A DNA stretch of 64,000 nucleotides, from contig NC_092094.1 of assembly GCF_045679555.1 (NCBI RefSeq), forward strand, positions 33,682,430-33,746,429. The letters are read 5' to 3'. A program made the position numbers and the translations under genes. Shown here in pieces: positions 1 to 12,028 of this stretch. The DNA comes from Salvelinus alpinus (taxonomy: Eukaryota > Chordata > Actinopteri > Salmoniformes > Salmonidae). Every line of letters starts with the position of its first letter. Position 1 is the stretch's first letter. The notes under the pieces were generated by a model. It was not told the DNA's origin. It did not search any database and worked only from the letters and a program-made list of their open reading frames with translations.

Positions 1-1888
1 CAACAGCTCAGACACGAAACGTATGCGGCAGCATCTACAGACTACAAAAGGAAAACCAGCCACGTCGCGGACACCGACGTCTTGCTTCCTGACAAGATAA
101 ACACCGCAACGTCACACGGACACTTCGCCCGCTTTGAGGATAACACAGTGCCACCGATGCGGCCCGCTACCTAGGACTGTGGACTCTCATTCCCCATAGC
201 CGATGTGAGTAAGACATTTAAGCGCGTTAACCCTCGCAAGGCTGCCGGCCCAGACGGCATCGCTAGCCTCGTCCTCAGAGCATGCATAGACCAGCTGGCT
301 GGAGTGTTTATGGACATATTCAATCTCTCCCTATCCCAGTCTGCAGTCCCCACATGCTTCAAGATGGCCACCATTGTTCCTGTACCCAAGAAAGCAAAGG
401 TAACTGAACTAAATAACTATCGCACCGTAGCACTCACTTCTGTCATCATGAAGTGCTTTGAGAGACTAGTCAAGGATCATATCACATCTACCTTACCTGA
501 CACACTAGACCCATTTCAATTTGCTTACCGCCCCAATAGAGCCACGGACGATCCAATCGCCATCGCATTGCACACTGTCCTATCCCATCTGGACAAGAGG
601 AATACCCTATGCAAGAATGCTATTCATTGAATATAGCTCAACATTCAACACCATAGTACCTTCCAAGCTCACCATTAAGCTTGAGGCCCTGGGTCTGAAC
701 CCCGTCCTGTGCAACTGGGTCCTGGACTTCCTGACGGTCCGCCCCCAGGTGGTGAAGGTAGGAAACAACACCTTCACTTCACTGATCCTCAACACTGGGG
801 CCCCACAAGGGTGTATGCTCAGCCCCCTCCTGTACTCCCTGTTCAACCATGACTGCGTTGCCACGCACGCCTCCAACTCAATCATCAAGTTTGTAGACGA
901 CACGACATTAGTAGGCATGATTACCAACAATGATGAGACAGCCTACAGGGAGGAGGTGAGGGCTCTGGGAGGGTGGTGCCAGGAAAATAACCTCTCACTC
1001 AACGTCAACAAAACAAAGGAGATGATCGTGGACTTCAGGAAACAGCAGAGGGAGCACCCCCCTATCCACATCGACGGGACCGTAGTGGAGCAGGTGGAAA
1101 GCTTCAAGTTCCTCGGCGTACACATCACTGACAAACTGAAATGGTCCACCCACACAGACAGTGTGGTGAAGAAGGCGCAACAGCGCCTCTTCAACCTCAG
1201 GAGGCTGAATAAAAACCCTCACAAACTTTTACAGATGCACAATTGAAGAGCATCCTGTCGGGCTGTATCACAGCCTGGTACAGCAACTGCATCGCCCGCA
1301 ACCACAGGGCTCTCCAGAGGTTGGTGCGGTCTGCCCAATGCATCACCGGGGGCAAACTACCTGCCCTCCAGGATACCTACAGCACCCGATGTCACAGGAA
1401 GGTCAAAAAGATCATTAAAGACAACAACCACCCGAGCCACTGCCTGTTCACCCCGCTATCATCCAGAAAGCGAGGTCAGTACAGGTGCATCAAAGCTGGG
1501 ACAGAGAGACTGAAAAATAGCTTCTATCTCAAGGCGATCAGACTGTTAAATAGCCATCACTAGCACATTAGAGGCTGCTGCCTATATACATAGACTTGAA
1601 ATCATTTTAATAATGTTTACATATTTTGCATTACTCATCTCATATGTATATACTGTATTCTATTCTACTGTATCTTAATCTATGCCGTTCTGACATTGCT
1701 CGTTCATATATTTATATATTCTTAATTCCATTCCTTTACTTAGATTTGTGTATATTGTGTTTATGTTATGAAATTGTTAGATATTACTTGTTAGATATTA
1801 CTGCACTGCTAGAAACACATGCATTTCTCTACACCCACAATAACATCTGCTAAACACCTGTATGTGACCAATAACATTTGATTTGATT
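1..1888 (+). mobile_element. Rex1-like LINE, 5'-truncated, RT part and 3' tail
   Basis: A non-LTR retrotransposon copy running in from the left edge. The reverse-transcriptase frame is in three pieces in two frames: 205-630, 521-1246, 1243-1563, so it carries at least two frameshifts. Visible RT motifs are [33 protein letters not shown] and the active-site box FVDD, where FADD is usual. After the RT comes the thumb/C-terminal part (CITAWYSNC, RLVRSAQ). The 3' UTR ends in the family tail ACCAATAACATTTGATTTGATT at about 1864-1888. The family resembles fish Rex1/Babar of the CR1/Jockey group; other pieces in this window share the same motifs. No endonuclease is present in this copy. Dead element. 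Confidence 0.88.
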
Positions 1889-3679
1889 GCCTTCTGCAGC
1901 CCAGTGGGTTGTGTGTGTGTAACTGTGTATATGAAGCAGAGGTAAGCTTGTTGTAGCTAGCATAGCCATGTGCTGTGACCACAGCACTACAATTCATTAT
2001 ATTTCTATGGTTGTGACATCACCTTTCATAAGACCTGAAACAACAAGTGTCTTCTTGAGACTTTGGGAGCTGAGCTTTTCTGGTCCAGTGGTATGATGTA
2101 TGCTGGAGAGATGGATGTCAAATCCAGGAAGGTTTGATACTTGCTGCTACATAATAATATGAGCATATCTGAGTGGAGGGTGTGAAAACAGACACATCCT
2201 ATGGCCAAGGCCTTGCAGCCCCTCCTACGCAGAGCTTGGACTAGAAATCTGCTCTGAGAGAACAAGTCCCCATCCAGGGGCTCCTTCATACTCACTCATA
2301 CACACAAACTCTCAGAGAGGAGGTCAGGCCCTGGTCCTTGGAGCCCACTCTCTTTCATCAGGTGGCACAGTTCAGATCAGTGGATCAGAGCCAGCCATGT
2401 AGCACTGCTTTCATCTGGCCACTCCACTCTGACATCTGTCCATCTGGTTCCTGCTAGCTACTTCTCCTCATCTGTAAATGAAGTGGCACTCAGCGAATGA
2501 AATTCTCGGTCTCACAGACCCATGTACTGATCACACATCATATACGCATTTGACTTCAATTTCCCAAAGGTCCAATTGATTTATCCAATAACAATGCATT
2601 TAATTTCAGCACTAAGCAAAGTATTAGTATGATAATTAATCAATGTATTGCTCTTAAATTAAACAGCCTGTTTTGTTTTGGCAGAGGGTTGAGGGGCAGC
2701 ACAGCTGGCTTCTTTTGTATTTGTCAGATGCTCTGTGCCGTCACAGAACAGTCACCCCCAAGAGACCCCTGACACACACACAAATACACACACACATCCA
2801 TGTTACCCATATAACCCTTTTAACTATACATCTGCTCACGTCTGGGTTCAGGTCTGGGACATGCTGACCCAAAATACAGAATTCTATTTAAAGATATCGA
2901 CCAAATAAGCAATGAGTGCCCATCAGTGAACCATCACTAAATGAGCCATTCTTCACCATTTAGACCATTTCACTAGTTCAGGTCTAAGCCTGCATTCACT
3001 TTTACTGTGATAGTCTGGTGTGTACATTCGTTAAATACATAATGCTAAATCATCATTAGAGAAACTAGTCTTGCCGATTAAATTAACTGAAAAAGATGCA
3101 AGAGTGCATTTTGCTTTGTGATTGAGTCCTCTCTGCTCCCTATCTGCTATTATAGCCAGTGAGGTGTGCAGTGTGCAATGCAGGCAGAAGGAACTCTCTC
3201 TCTCCCGGTCCCCCTCCCCTACTGCTGCTGCTAACTCTGAGGACAAAGACTGACTGCAGGCAGAGACAGAGGGTGGAGGGGAGGCAGGTGGAAAGGGGAC
3301 AGGAGGGGAGGGGTGTGTATCAGACACTCTTACAAGGCAGACAACAGGCCTTCATTGGCTGGTCTGGTTGTGTCTCAGACGTGGCCAGACAAACATCATC
3401 AACAGCAACAGAGAGAGAGAGAGGAACATCATGTATCACCTGTGCTGGTCTGTGGCAGCTGGTAGTGGCGGCCAGACGGGCTGGTGGGGGTGTGTGTGAG
3501 TGTGTGTGGGGGGGGGGGGGGGGACTACCTGTGCTGGCACAACATGTTATGTCAGTAAAGTAGACAGAAGTAGAATACTTCCCTCTATGCTAGCTAATTA
3601 CTATTACTTAGATATTTGAGCACTGGGTGATGAAGAGAGAAGGTCTGATGTTCAATATGTGAAATAAATCATATTATTA
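1889..3679. other. intergenic, no gene seen
   Basis: No convincing gene. It holds short CA-rich stretches near 2770-2800, purine-rich sequence at 3165-3330 and a run of about 15 G at 3508-3523. Open frames here are short and low in complexity. Confidence 0.6.
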
Positions 3680-3957
3680 ACTGGGTGGTTCGAGCACTGA
3701 ATGATGATTGGCTGAAAACCATGGTATATCAGACTGTATATCACGGGTATGACAAAACATTTATTTTTACTGCTCTAATTACATTGGTAACCAGTTTATA
3801 ATAGCAATAAGGCACCTCTGGGGTTTCTGGTATATGGCCAATATACCACGGCTAAGGGCTGTATCCAGGCACTCCACGTTGCGTCTTGCTTAAGAACAGC
3901 CCTTAGCTGTGATATATTGGCCATATACCACACCCCCTCGGGCCTTATTGCTTAAAT
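3680..3957. repeat. Palindromic MITE-like repeat
   Basis: Two arms, about 3803-3862 and 3898-3955, are imperfect inverted copies: GGTATATGGCCAATATACCA with GGCTAAGGGCTG on the left, CAGCCCTTAGCTGTG with TTGGCCATATACCAC on the right, closed by AGCAATAAGGC / GCCTTATTGCT. The spacer is about 35 bp. No coding capacity. This hairpin type is frequent in salmonid DNA; its superfamily is not clear from the sequence. Confidence 0.75.
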
Positions 3958-5264
3958 AATCAGCAGTTCACACATGCATGTTTGTCATTGTGCATTTAGA
4001 ACTTGTATCACTACTGTACTAAGGTAGTTGTTATTTTGGTTGTCATATAACATACAGTATACTTAATTGGTCCTGTAGCCTGTCTCTTTGTTTCCTCTAT
4101 TTCCTGATCCTCAGCAGACACTCATCTCCTCTGACCACTGCACTGACACACACACAAAGGAAGGAGACTGATTGCGTGAATTAATTGCTGTCGGTGTAAT
4201 CTGCAGGCTCAGCCACACGTGTGACAAGAGAAGGTATCCAATCACCAATCACCACGGGAGGCTTCATTTGTGACTAAGATGGAATAAATAAATATTATGA
4301 GCCAATCCACAAAAACACACACACACAAGAATGCGTGCACACACACAAAAACACAGACAAATTCTGGATTCCATTCATCAATTCACCCAGCGGAAAACAA
4401 AAATTACACTCCGATGGAAAACTGCCAGATGGGAGCAGAAAATTAGACTTATGAATTAGTCATTAAATGGGAGACTGTTAACTCTGAAAACAAACCCGCC
4501 TTTGTGCCGTGCAAAAACAAGACACTCATCTCTTCGAGCTCTCACTCTGCTTCTCTCAGTTTTCATTAGAGAATTTGTTCAACTGTGATCCATGGCACAC
4601 CTGAGAGAAAGACTTTGTCACTCCTTTCAACTCCAAGATGAAAGACAGTGAGAGTGAAGGAAAGATCCACAGAGAGGGAACAGACAATACTCTCACTGCA
4701 GTTCAAGTAGCCCTCTTTACACACTGGCTCTATCTGCACAATTATGACAGAGTCTTATTTCTCTCTGAGAGCTAGACCCTCATTTGGAGAAGTGCAGATG
4801 GCTTTCCTCAGTGCCAACTGTCAGTAAACAGCTCGCGATCCACCACATTAGCAGTAAACACAAGCCTGAAAAGCACATTCTGCTACAGTAGCTCTGAGTG
4901 TTCCAGTGGAGAAAACCTTCACCTCTTCACCATCTCAAATAGACGAACTACAGAACCCCAACAACACAACTTCAAGAAGCAATTTAATAAAATCCTCCCT
5001 TGCAACCTCCATAAGTCATGATTTTCAAGAGACGCATATGAAATGTAGGCTATTTCAAACTTCAGAATTGGCTAACCTTTTGTATTGTTTCAGTTATGAA
5101 AATGAAGTAATTTCTCCATTGTGTGTAACAGAGGACAAATTAGAGGATAATTTCCATTCATGTCACATCTACGTGTGAACATGCTGAATCCTATAAGGTT
5201 CCATTTGTCAACTCTTACCTGCTCCTCACAGAGATCTATTCACTAGTCAAAGCATAGACTATAA
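3958..5264. other. intergenic, no gene seen
   Basis: No recognisable gene or complete repeat. A 90-codon open frame at 4906-5178 (+) has no family signature and ordinary composition; it is treated as chance. Confidence 0.55.
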
Positions 5265-5905
5265 TCAAATCAAATTAAATTGTATTTGTCACAAGCACTA
5301 AATATTTACAAAATAATCTAAAGTAAAAGATCAAATAAAAAGTAACACAATAAAATAACTATAACGAGGGTATATACAGGGGATACCTTTACCGAGTCAA
5401 TGTGCGGGGGTACAGGTTAGTTGAGGTAATTTGTACATGTAGATAGGGTTAAAGTGACTATGCATAGATAATAAACAGCGAGTAGCAGCAGTGTAAAACA
5501 AAAGGGGGGGGTCAATGTAAATAGTTTGGGTGGCCATTTGATGAATTGTTCAGCAGTCTTATGGCTTGGGGGTAGAAGCTGTTGAGGAGCCTTTTGGACC
5601 TAGACCTGGCACTCCGGTACCGCTTGCCGTACGGTAGCAGAGAGAACAGTCTATGACTTGGGTGACTGGAGCCTTCGACAATTTTTTGGGCCTTCCTCTG
5701 ACCGCCTAGTATATAGGTCCTGGATGGCAGGAAGCTTGGCCCCAGTGATGTACTGGGCCATACGCACTACCCTCTTTGGAGCCTTACAGTCAGATGCTGA
5801 GCAGTTGCCATACCAGGTGGTGATGCAACCCGTCAGGATGCTCTCGATGGTGCAGCTGTAGAACTTTTTGAGGATCTGGGAACCCATGCCAAATAAATCT
5901 GACAT
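5265..5905 (-). mobile_element. Rex1-like LINE 3' fragment
   Basis: Minus-strand copy of the LINE 3' end. The tail (TTGATTTGATT read on minus) begins at 5265 and the RT C-terminal frame lies at 5651-5905 with FYSCTIESILTGCIT and TWYGNCSA. It is 5'-truncated just upstream of that motif. The last part is frameshifted (after LPAIQDLYTRR). Confidence 0.85.
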
Positions 5906-6825
5906 AACAATAACAGGTATTCATTCAACTCACTGTCGGGGCATGAACAATGCAAGCATGGCAATATAACAGACATGTAGTGCCCAGCCCACCACTGTTC
6001 CACCAACCACAAGGACAGCTGGGACTGACACATTCCAGGAATTCCCTTGATTGGCAGACAGAAGGGGAACTGGCATGCTGGAACCCGCCTAACTGATAAA
6101 TGTGCACTAATAACCACACAACAATGGCCTCTGCTCCTGGGGAGTGGGGGGAGGGTAGGATGGAGTTGCAAATAGATAGAGAAAATAGCATAGGGAGGAG
6201 GCCTTGTCTGCTAAAGAGCACATCAATTGTTTCATTCCAATAAATGTGTTCATGTGTGTGTGCAGGCGGGTGTGTGCTTGCAGGGGGAGAGGGAGGTGAC
6301 AGCATGGAGGGGATTAAGTGTGAGATGCTCTGTGACAGACAGAAAGGTACTGTCTTCTGTCATGTTCTGTCATTAACCATCAGCAGCAGCGAGACACGTG
6401 GAGGGAAACGCTGAAATGAGCAAAACAGCATGTTAAGTGTCAGAGCTTTCTCCACCAGAACACTAGTGACCATTTGAAATCCCAGAGAGGAGGGAGGCAC
6501 ATCAAATCTGCAGCAGAGAAGCAACTAAGGACCTAGGGAAACAAAGGATAAGAGAGATAGCAAAAGTGTAGAGTGAGAGGGGGCTCATTATCTGAAGACC
6601 CGCAGAGGAGTGGGACCATGGCGGAAGGAGAGACATACTGTAGAGATGTAACCCGCAGAGCAAAGGAGAAGAGAGAGAAAGAGTGAGAGGAGCAGAGGAG
6701 ATGAGAGGGAGAACAGGGAACTGGTTAGTGAGGCCTCAGCCATGGCCGTGTCTGGACTCGCAGACAGCTGGGCTCACGTGGCAACATGATGCATGTTAGC
6801 AGTCATTCAGCGCTAGGCAAAAAAT
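5906..6825. other. intergenic, no gene seen
   Basis: No gene recognised. Purine-rich (GAGAGG-type) stretches at 6540-6720. Open frames on the minus strand at 5833-6305 overlap each other and have no family signature. Confidence 0.5.
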
Positions 6826-8600
6826 AGAATCAAAGTTTATTGGTCGCATACACAGATTTGCAGGTGTTATCGCAGGTGCAGCGAAATGCTTGTTTCTAGC
6901 TCCAACAGTGCAGTAACACCTAGCACTAAATAAAAATAACAATACACACATAATCCAGAAAAATGTAAATGTATATAGGATGAGCCATGACTAACCAAAT
7001 ATTAAGTTCTGCTTTTCTGATGTATCAAATACTTATGTCATGCAATAAAATGCAAATTGATTACTTAAAAATCATACAATGTGATTTTCTGGATTTCTTT
7101 TTAGATTCCGTCTCTCACAGTTGAAGTGTACCTATGATAAAAATGACAGACCTCTACATGCTTTGTAAGTAGGAAAACCTGCAAAATCGGCAGTGTATCA
7201 AATACTTGTTCTCCCCACTGTACATACAACGTGGGGGAAACAGTATGTAAACATTATTAAAGTGACCAGTGTTCAATGACTCTATATACAGAGGGCAGCA
7301 GTCTCTACGATGCAGGGTAGAGTACTGGGTGGTAGCCGGCTAGAACAGTGACTTAAATTCAGGGCAGGGTACTGAGCAGAGGCCAGCTAGTGGTGACTGT
7401 TTAACTGGAGCGCAGGCAGTGTGCCCCTGGTGATGCGTTGGGCTGACTGCACCACTCTCTGGTCTGCGGTTGCAGACAGTGCAATTGCCGTACCAGGCAG
7501 TGATACAGCACGACAGGATGCTCTCAATCGTGCATCTGTAGAAGTTTGTAAGGATCTTATGGGCCAAGCCGAACTTCTTCAGCTTCCTGAAGTTGAAGAC
7601 ACGCTGTTGTGCCTTCTTCACCACGCTGTCTGTGTGAAGGCAACCATTTCAGGTTGTCAGTGATGTGCATGCCGAGGAACTTTGGACCTTCTCCACTGCG
7701 GCCCTGTCAAAGTGGATGGGGCCTGCTCTCTTTGCCGTCTCCTATAGTCCACGATCAGGTCCTTTGTTTTGTTGACGTCGAGGGAGAGGTTATTTTCCTG
7801 GCACCATGCTGCCAGGTCTCTCACCTCCTCCCTGTAGGCTGTCTCATCGTTGTTGGTAATAAGGCCTACCACTGTTGTGTTGTCAGCAAACTTTATGATT
7901 GAGTTGGAGACGTACATGGCCATGCAGTCATAGGTGAACAGGGAATACAGGAGGGGGTTAAGCACGCACCCCTGTGGGGCCTCCGTGTTGAGGATCAGCA
8001 TGGCAGGGGTGTTGTTGCCTACCTTCACCACTTGGGGTCGGCCCGTCAGGAAGTCCAGGACCCAGTTGCACAGGGAGGGGTTCAGACCCAGAGCCCTGAG
8101 CTTAGTGATGAGCTTGGAAGGCACTATAGTGTTGAAGGCTGAGCTGTAGTGGATGAACAGCATTCTTACATAGGTATTTCATTCCTTTTGTCCCGTATGG
8201 GATAGGGCAGTGTGCAGTGCAATGGTGATTGCATCATCCGTGGATTTGTTGGGGCGAATTGTTGAAGGTCAGGTAAGGTAGAGGTGATATGATCCTTAAA
8301 TAGCCTCTCAAAGCACTTCATGATGACAGAAGTGAGTGCTACAGGGGAATAGTATTTGAGTTACCTTCGCTTTCTTGGGTACAGGAACAATGGTGGGCAT
8401 CTTGAAGCAAGTGGGGACAGCAGACTGGGATATGGAGAGATTGAATATGTCCGTAAACACTCCAACCAGCTGGTCTGTACATGCTCTGACGACCCTAGCT
8501 CTCAGCCCCTGCTCTGTTGCTGGCTTTGCTGTCATGTCTGTCAAGCGCTGTCTGATTTCCTGCTACACTGCACCCAGCCTGCGTAGTGTGTACTGACCTG
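6826..8600 (-). mobile_element. Rex1-like LINE, RT and 3' UTR, with a Tc1 end inserted
   Basis: Minus-strand copy of the same LINE family as 1-1888. The tail starts near 6826 (GACCAATAAACTTTGATTC on minus). RT pieces are at 8308-8544, 7657-8163 ([47 protein letters not shown]) and 7340-7624. The active-site box reads FADN, so the second catalytic Asp is lost in this copy. Frame breaks separate the pieces, and the 3' UTR is interrupted by a Tc1 end at about 7023-7220. Confidence 0.87.
7023..7220 (-). mobile_element. Solo end of a Tc1-like element
   Basis: About 200 bp that is the reverse complement of the left end of the Tc1 element at 28438 (CAGTGGGGAGAACAAG-type terminus, here ending CTTGTTCTCCCCACTG at 7220 and followed by TA). 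The transposase and the other end are missing. It sits inside the 3' UTR of the minus-strand LINE at 6826-8600. Confidence 0.8.
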
Positions 8601-8799
8601 ATGGATTCAGATTAGTCGTTAATCTCCAGCAGTACCCCTTACCTGGCCAGAGCCATGACATGCACACAGTACTCCAATGTCTGCACTAAACAGTAGGACA
8701 GTGAAGAATATATCCCTCGGACTCTCAAAGAGGAGAGCAGCTGCTACATTCTAGGAATGGGCATTTGAAATAATTGTACTATTCTAATAATATCATGAC

Positions 8800-10069
8800 T
8801 GTCACGGCCGTTGAAAGATGAGGACAAAGGTGCTGCGTGGTGAGCGTACATGTTCCTAGATTAAAGAAGACGCCGAACAAAACAATACCCACTTTGGTGG
8901 CACCTCTGGTGCGGGGACCCTCGCCGCCGACCCCGGACTGGGGACCCTCGTTGCGGGCCCCGGACTGGGCACCCTCGTTGCGGGCCCCGGACTGGAGGCC
9001 GTCGCTGCGGGCCCCGGACTGGAGGCCGCCCCTGCGGGCCCCGGGCTGGAGGCCGTCTCTGGAGGCTCCGGGCTGGAGGCCGTCCCTGGAGGCTCCGGGC
9101 TGGAGGCCGTCCCTGGAGGCTCCGGGCTGGAGGCCATCTCTGGAGTGGAGAGACACACAGGAGGCCTGGCTCTGGGATCAGGCACAGGACTCACCAGGCT
9201 GGGGAGATATACAGGAGGCTTCTTCCTTGGCCGAGGCACCGGATACACTGGGCCGTGGAGGCGCACTGGCGGACTCGAGCGCAGAGCTGGCACAACCCTT
9301 TCTGGCTGGATGCCCACTTCCACCCGGCAAATGCGGGACGCTGGCACCGAGCACACCGGCCTGTGAATGCTCAACCGAGACACAGTGCGCATCACCCCAT
9401 AGCACGGGGCCTGACCAGTCACATGCTCGCCACGGTAAGCACGGGGAGTTGGCTCAGGTCTCCAACCTGACTCAGTCACACACCCCGTGTTCCCCCCCCC
9501 CAAAAAAAAAATGTTTGGGGCTGCCTCTCGGGCTTCCTTGCCAGCCTTGTTCCCTCATAATGCTGCCGCTACGCCTTAGCTGCCTCCAGTTCCTCCCTTG
9601 GATGGCGAATACTCCCCAGCCTGCCTCCAGGGTCCCTTACCATCCAGAATCTCTTCCTATGTCCAGGAGTCCTCTCTACCACGCTGCTTGGTCCTTTGGT
9701 GGTGGGTAGTTCTGTCAAGGCCGTTGAAAGATGAGGACCAAGGTGCAGCGTGGTGAGCGTACATGTTCCTAGATTAAACAAGACGCCGAACAAAACAATA
9801 AACACTACAAACAAACAGTGAAGCTCAAAGGCTATGTGCCCTAAACAAAGTCAACCTCCCACAAAGACAGGTGGGAAAAAAGGCTACCTAAGTATGGTTC
9901 CCAATCAGAGACAACGATAGACAGCTGTCCCTGATTGAGAACCATACCCGGCCAAAACATAGAAATAGAAAATCATAGAAACACAAAACATAGAATGCCC
10001 ACCCCAACTCACGCCCTGACCAAACCAAAATAGAGACATAAAAAGGATCTCTAAGGTCAAGGCGTGACA
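8800..10069 (-). mobile_element. Small non-autonomous LTR element with 27-bp minisatellite
   Basis: Read on the minus strand the element starts TGTCACGCCTTGACC at 10069 and ends CGGCCGTGACA at 8800, flanked on both sides by the 5-bp duplication ATGAC (8795-8799 and 10070-10074). A complete terminal repeat of about 356 bp (9714-10069) is matched at the other end by only about 95 bp (8800-8895), so one LTR is truncated. The interior has a 27-bp tandem array and a C/A homopolymer junction (about 9485-9510) but no gag or pol. It lies within the hAT element that starts at 8752. Confidence 0.75.
8930..9148. repeat. 27-bp minisatellite, about 8 units
   Basis: The CTGG core recurs at 8964, 8991, 9018, 9045, 9072, 9099 and 9126, a strict 27-bp period. 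Since 27 is a multiple of three, all frames stay open: nine-residue repeats such as RAPDWRPSL on plus (8837-9709) and SSPEPPGTA on minus (8856-9503). The long open frames are a by-product of the repeat, not proof of a protein. Confidence 0.85.
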
Positions 10070-10220
10070 ATGACATTTCTTTGGATATCCGGATTGTAGA
10101 AAAAAATATATAATCGTTTTTGCTATTGACTCTCAACCAATCAGATTGAGGCAAATGCACATGGCAGAGGTAAACAGCGGACATGCTGCTTTTCTCTGGT
10201 AGTTTGGCTAACAGCAACAG

Positions 10221-10995
10221 TAGTGCTGAGCGATTAGTGCTTTTTGAGGTCGGTTCAATTGTTAAAAAATAATCACGGTTTTTCGATTTCAATATTTTTT
10301 TTATCATTTAAACTTACTATGCATTATGCGTGTTGAATACTGCATCACAGAATAAAACAATTAATAAAAGTCCCATGATGGAAGTGACAGCCCATTACTA
10401 CTTATCACTTATTAAATCATAATTTATTCACATTACTTTACTTTAATAAAATATTTCAGTTGTTGTGTATATTAAATTAGTTTATTTGATTACTTTATTA
10501 TTTCATTCCAAGTCATCATCTCTGTAGACAAAATCACTAATTTAGTAGTTCTTCAAAGTTAATATGGTATACCAACTATCAATCAACTATCAACTATGAT
10601 CAATAATTTATTTTCAGGTAGAGATACATTGTGAAGCAACTGCTCTCTATCCCTCTTGATTGCACATTCTTCTGTCTCTTTTATGTAGCAGGCGTAAAAC
10701 AAACACAGACCGGACAAGTAGGTGGGCAATAGATTATGGTCATTGTAGTTCATTACCATGCTTTCTGTGCTAAACTATGTAGAACATTGGCCTGTTAGAG
10801 ACTACAACTCCCTACTACATTGCACAGTTCGGGCTTGATCTGATTTATCTCTAGAGAAACTGCAGTGCAATGTGCCACTGAGCTCACAGAAAAAAAAACT
10901 AACAAAATGGAATTCAAATAATTGAACCAACATTGGTCAATTAGTTTTTTTTAAACCTAAAAATAACCAAAATATCTGTTATTCGTTCAGCACTA
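10221..10995. mobile_element. hAT MITE with perfect 8-bp target duplication
   Basis: The 775-bp element starts TAGTGCTGAGCGATTAG and ends CGTTCAGCACTA (inverted: TAGTGCTGAACG). It is flanked by AGCAACAG at 10213-10220 and again at 10996-11003, an exact 8-bp duplication. The interior is AT-rich with no transposase. It sits inside the older hAT element at 8752-11456. Confidence 0.9.
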
Positions 10996-11464
10996 AGCAA
11001 CAGAGAAATAAGAAGTCTAATAATAGAACTGATTCTGTTACAAAGAACTGATTCTGTTACAAAAAAGGTTTTCTGGTGAGTGTTTTGCATTGATCCATGT
11101 CAGGTATTGTGGAAACTCTGTTAGGTGAGCGCCTGAAATTGCCATTTGAAGTGGAAAAAATAGCATACCAATGTCAGGGCAACTTGGAGGGTTAAATGAG
11201 CAGCAGTAGCACAACGCACCATTATAAAAACTACATTCAAAAGTTTGTTGTTTTATTAAATTAAGAATGTCAAATGTCATGGTATATCCTTGTAGGTAAA
11301 AATGTCACTAGGATCATTCAATTTAATTTAGACAAAGCTTTTTCCTTGTTAAAATAGACCTACAATGTTCCTCCAAAGATGAACACTCACTCTAGTAATC
11401 GAATACTAACGTCTGTTTAAAATATCCAGATATTCTATAAACGGTGCCCGTCCCTACTACATGC

Positions 11465-11705
11465 ATCTCAGAATACCACCACTCATCTTCATCCCAGCAA
11501 CATGCTATAGTTAAATAATTAAAATAAAATAATCAAGTCCGGCTAGCTGTTTGTCTCTCTGAGTGTAGTGGTATCAGCACATCCTTTGGTTCCCGCATTA
11601 GTCTTCAGAGGCACAGGGCTCAAGAGGAGAGAGCCAGACAAAGGATGGATCCTCTCATGCAGTGGAGAGCCCTGAGGCTCAAAGACCAGCAGGAGCAGAG
11701 AGAAG
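11465..11705. other. short intergenic stretch, nothing seen
   Basis: No gene or recognised repeat between the hAT nest and the next SINE. Confidence 0.5.
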
Positions 11706-12028
11706 AGTGGTTAGAGTGTTGGACTAGTAACCGAAAGTTTGCAAGTTCAAATCCCTGAGCTGACAAGGTACAAATATGTGCTTCTGCCCCTGAACAAGGC
11801 AGTTAACCCACTGTTCCTAGGCTGTCATTGTAAATAAGAATTTGTTCTTAACTGACTTGCCTAGTTAAATAATTGTAAATAAGAATTTGTTCTTAACTGA
11901 CTTGCCTAGTTAAATAAAGGTAAAATTGTAAATAAGAATTTGTTCTTAACTGACTTGCCTAGTTAAATAAAGGTAAAATTGTAAATAAGAATTTGTTCTT
12001 AACTGACTTGCCTAGTTAAATAAAGGTT
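11706..12028 (+). mobile_element. HpaI-type SINE with tandemly amplified 3' tail
   Basis: The tRNA-like head (GTGGTTAGAGTGTTGGACTA, TTCAAATCCCTGAGCTGAC) is followed by the usual body and then by four copies of the tail block ATTGTAAATAAGAATTTG...TAAATAAAGGT. Blocks begin at 11827, 11872, 11925 and 11978, so the last three are spaced 53 bp apart. A normal copy has one tail (compare 38978-39170). Confidence 0.9.

Larger units (their letters stand above)
8752..11456. mobile_element. Old hAT-like element hosting an LTR element and a second hAT
   Basis: The termini are inverted: TAGGAATGGGCA at 8752 and, read on the minus strand, TAGGGACGGGCA ending at 11456. The flanks are CTACATTC (8744-8751) and CTACATGC (11457-11464), an 8-bp target duplication with one mismatch, as expected for hAT. 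Removing the inserted LTR element and the inner hAT MITE leaves about 650 bp without a transposase, so it is non-autonomous. Confidence 0.68.

Noticed and set aside
3159-3563. 134-codon plus-strand frame
   Set aside because: Runs over purine-rich and poly-G sequence; no family signature.
8837-9709. 290-codon plus-strand frame, Pro/Trp/Arg-rich
   Set aside because: It is kept open by the 27-bp array inside an LTR-type element; both strands are open over the same stretch.
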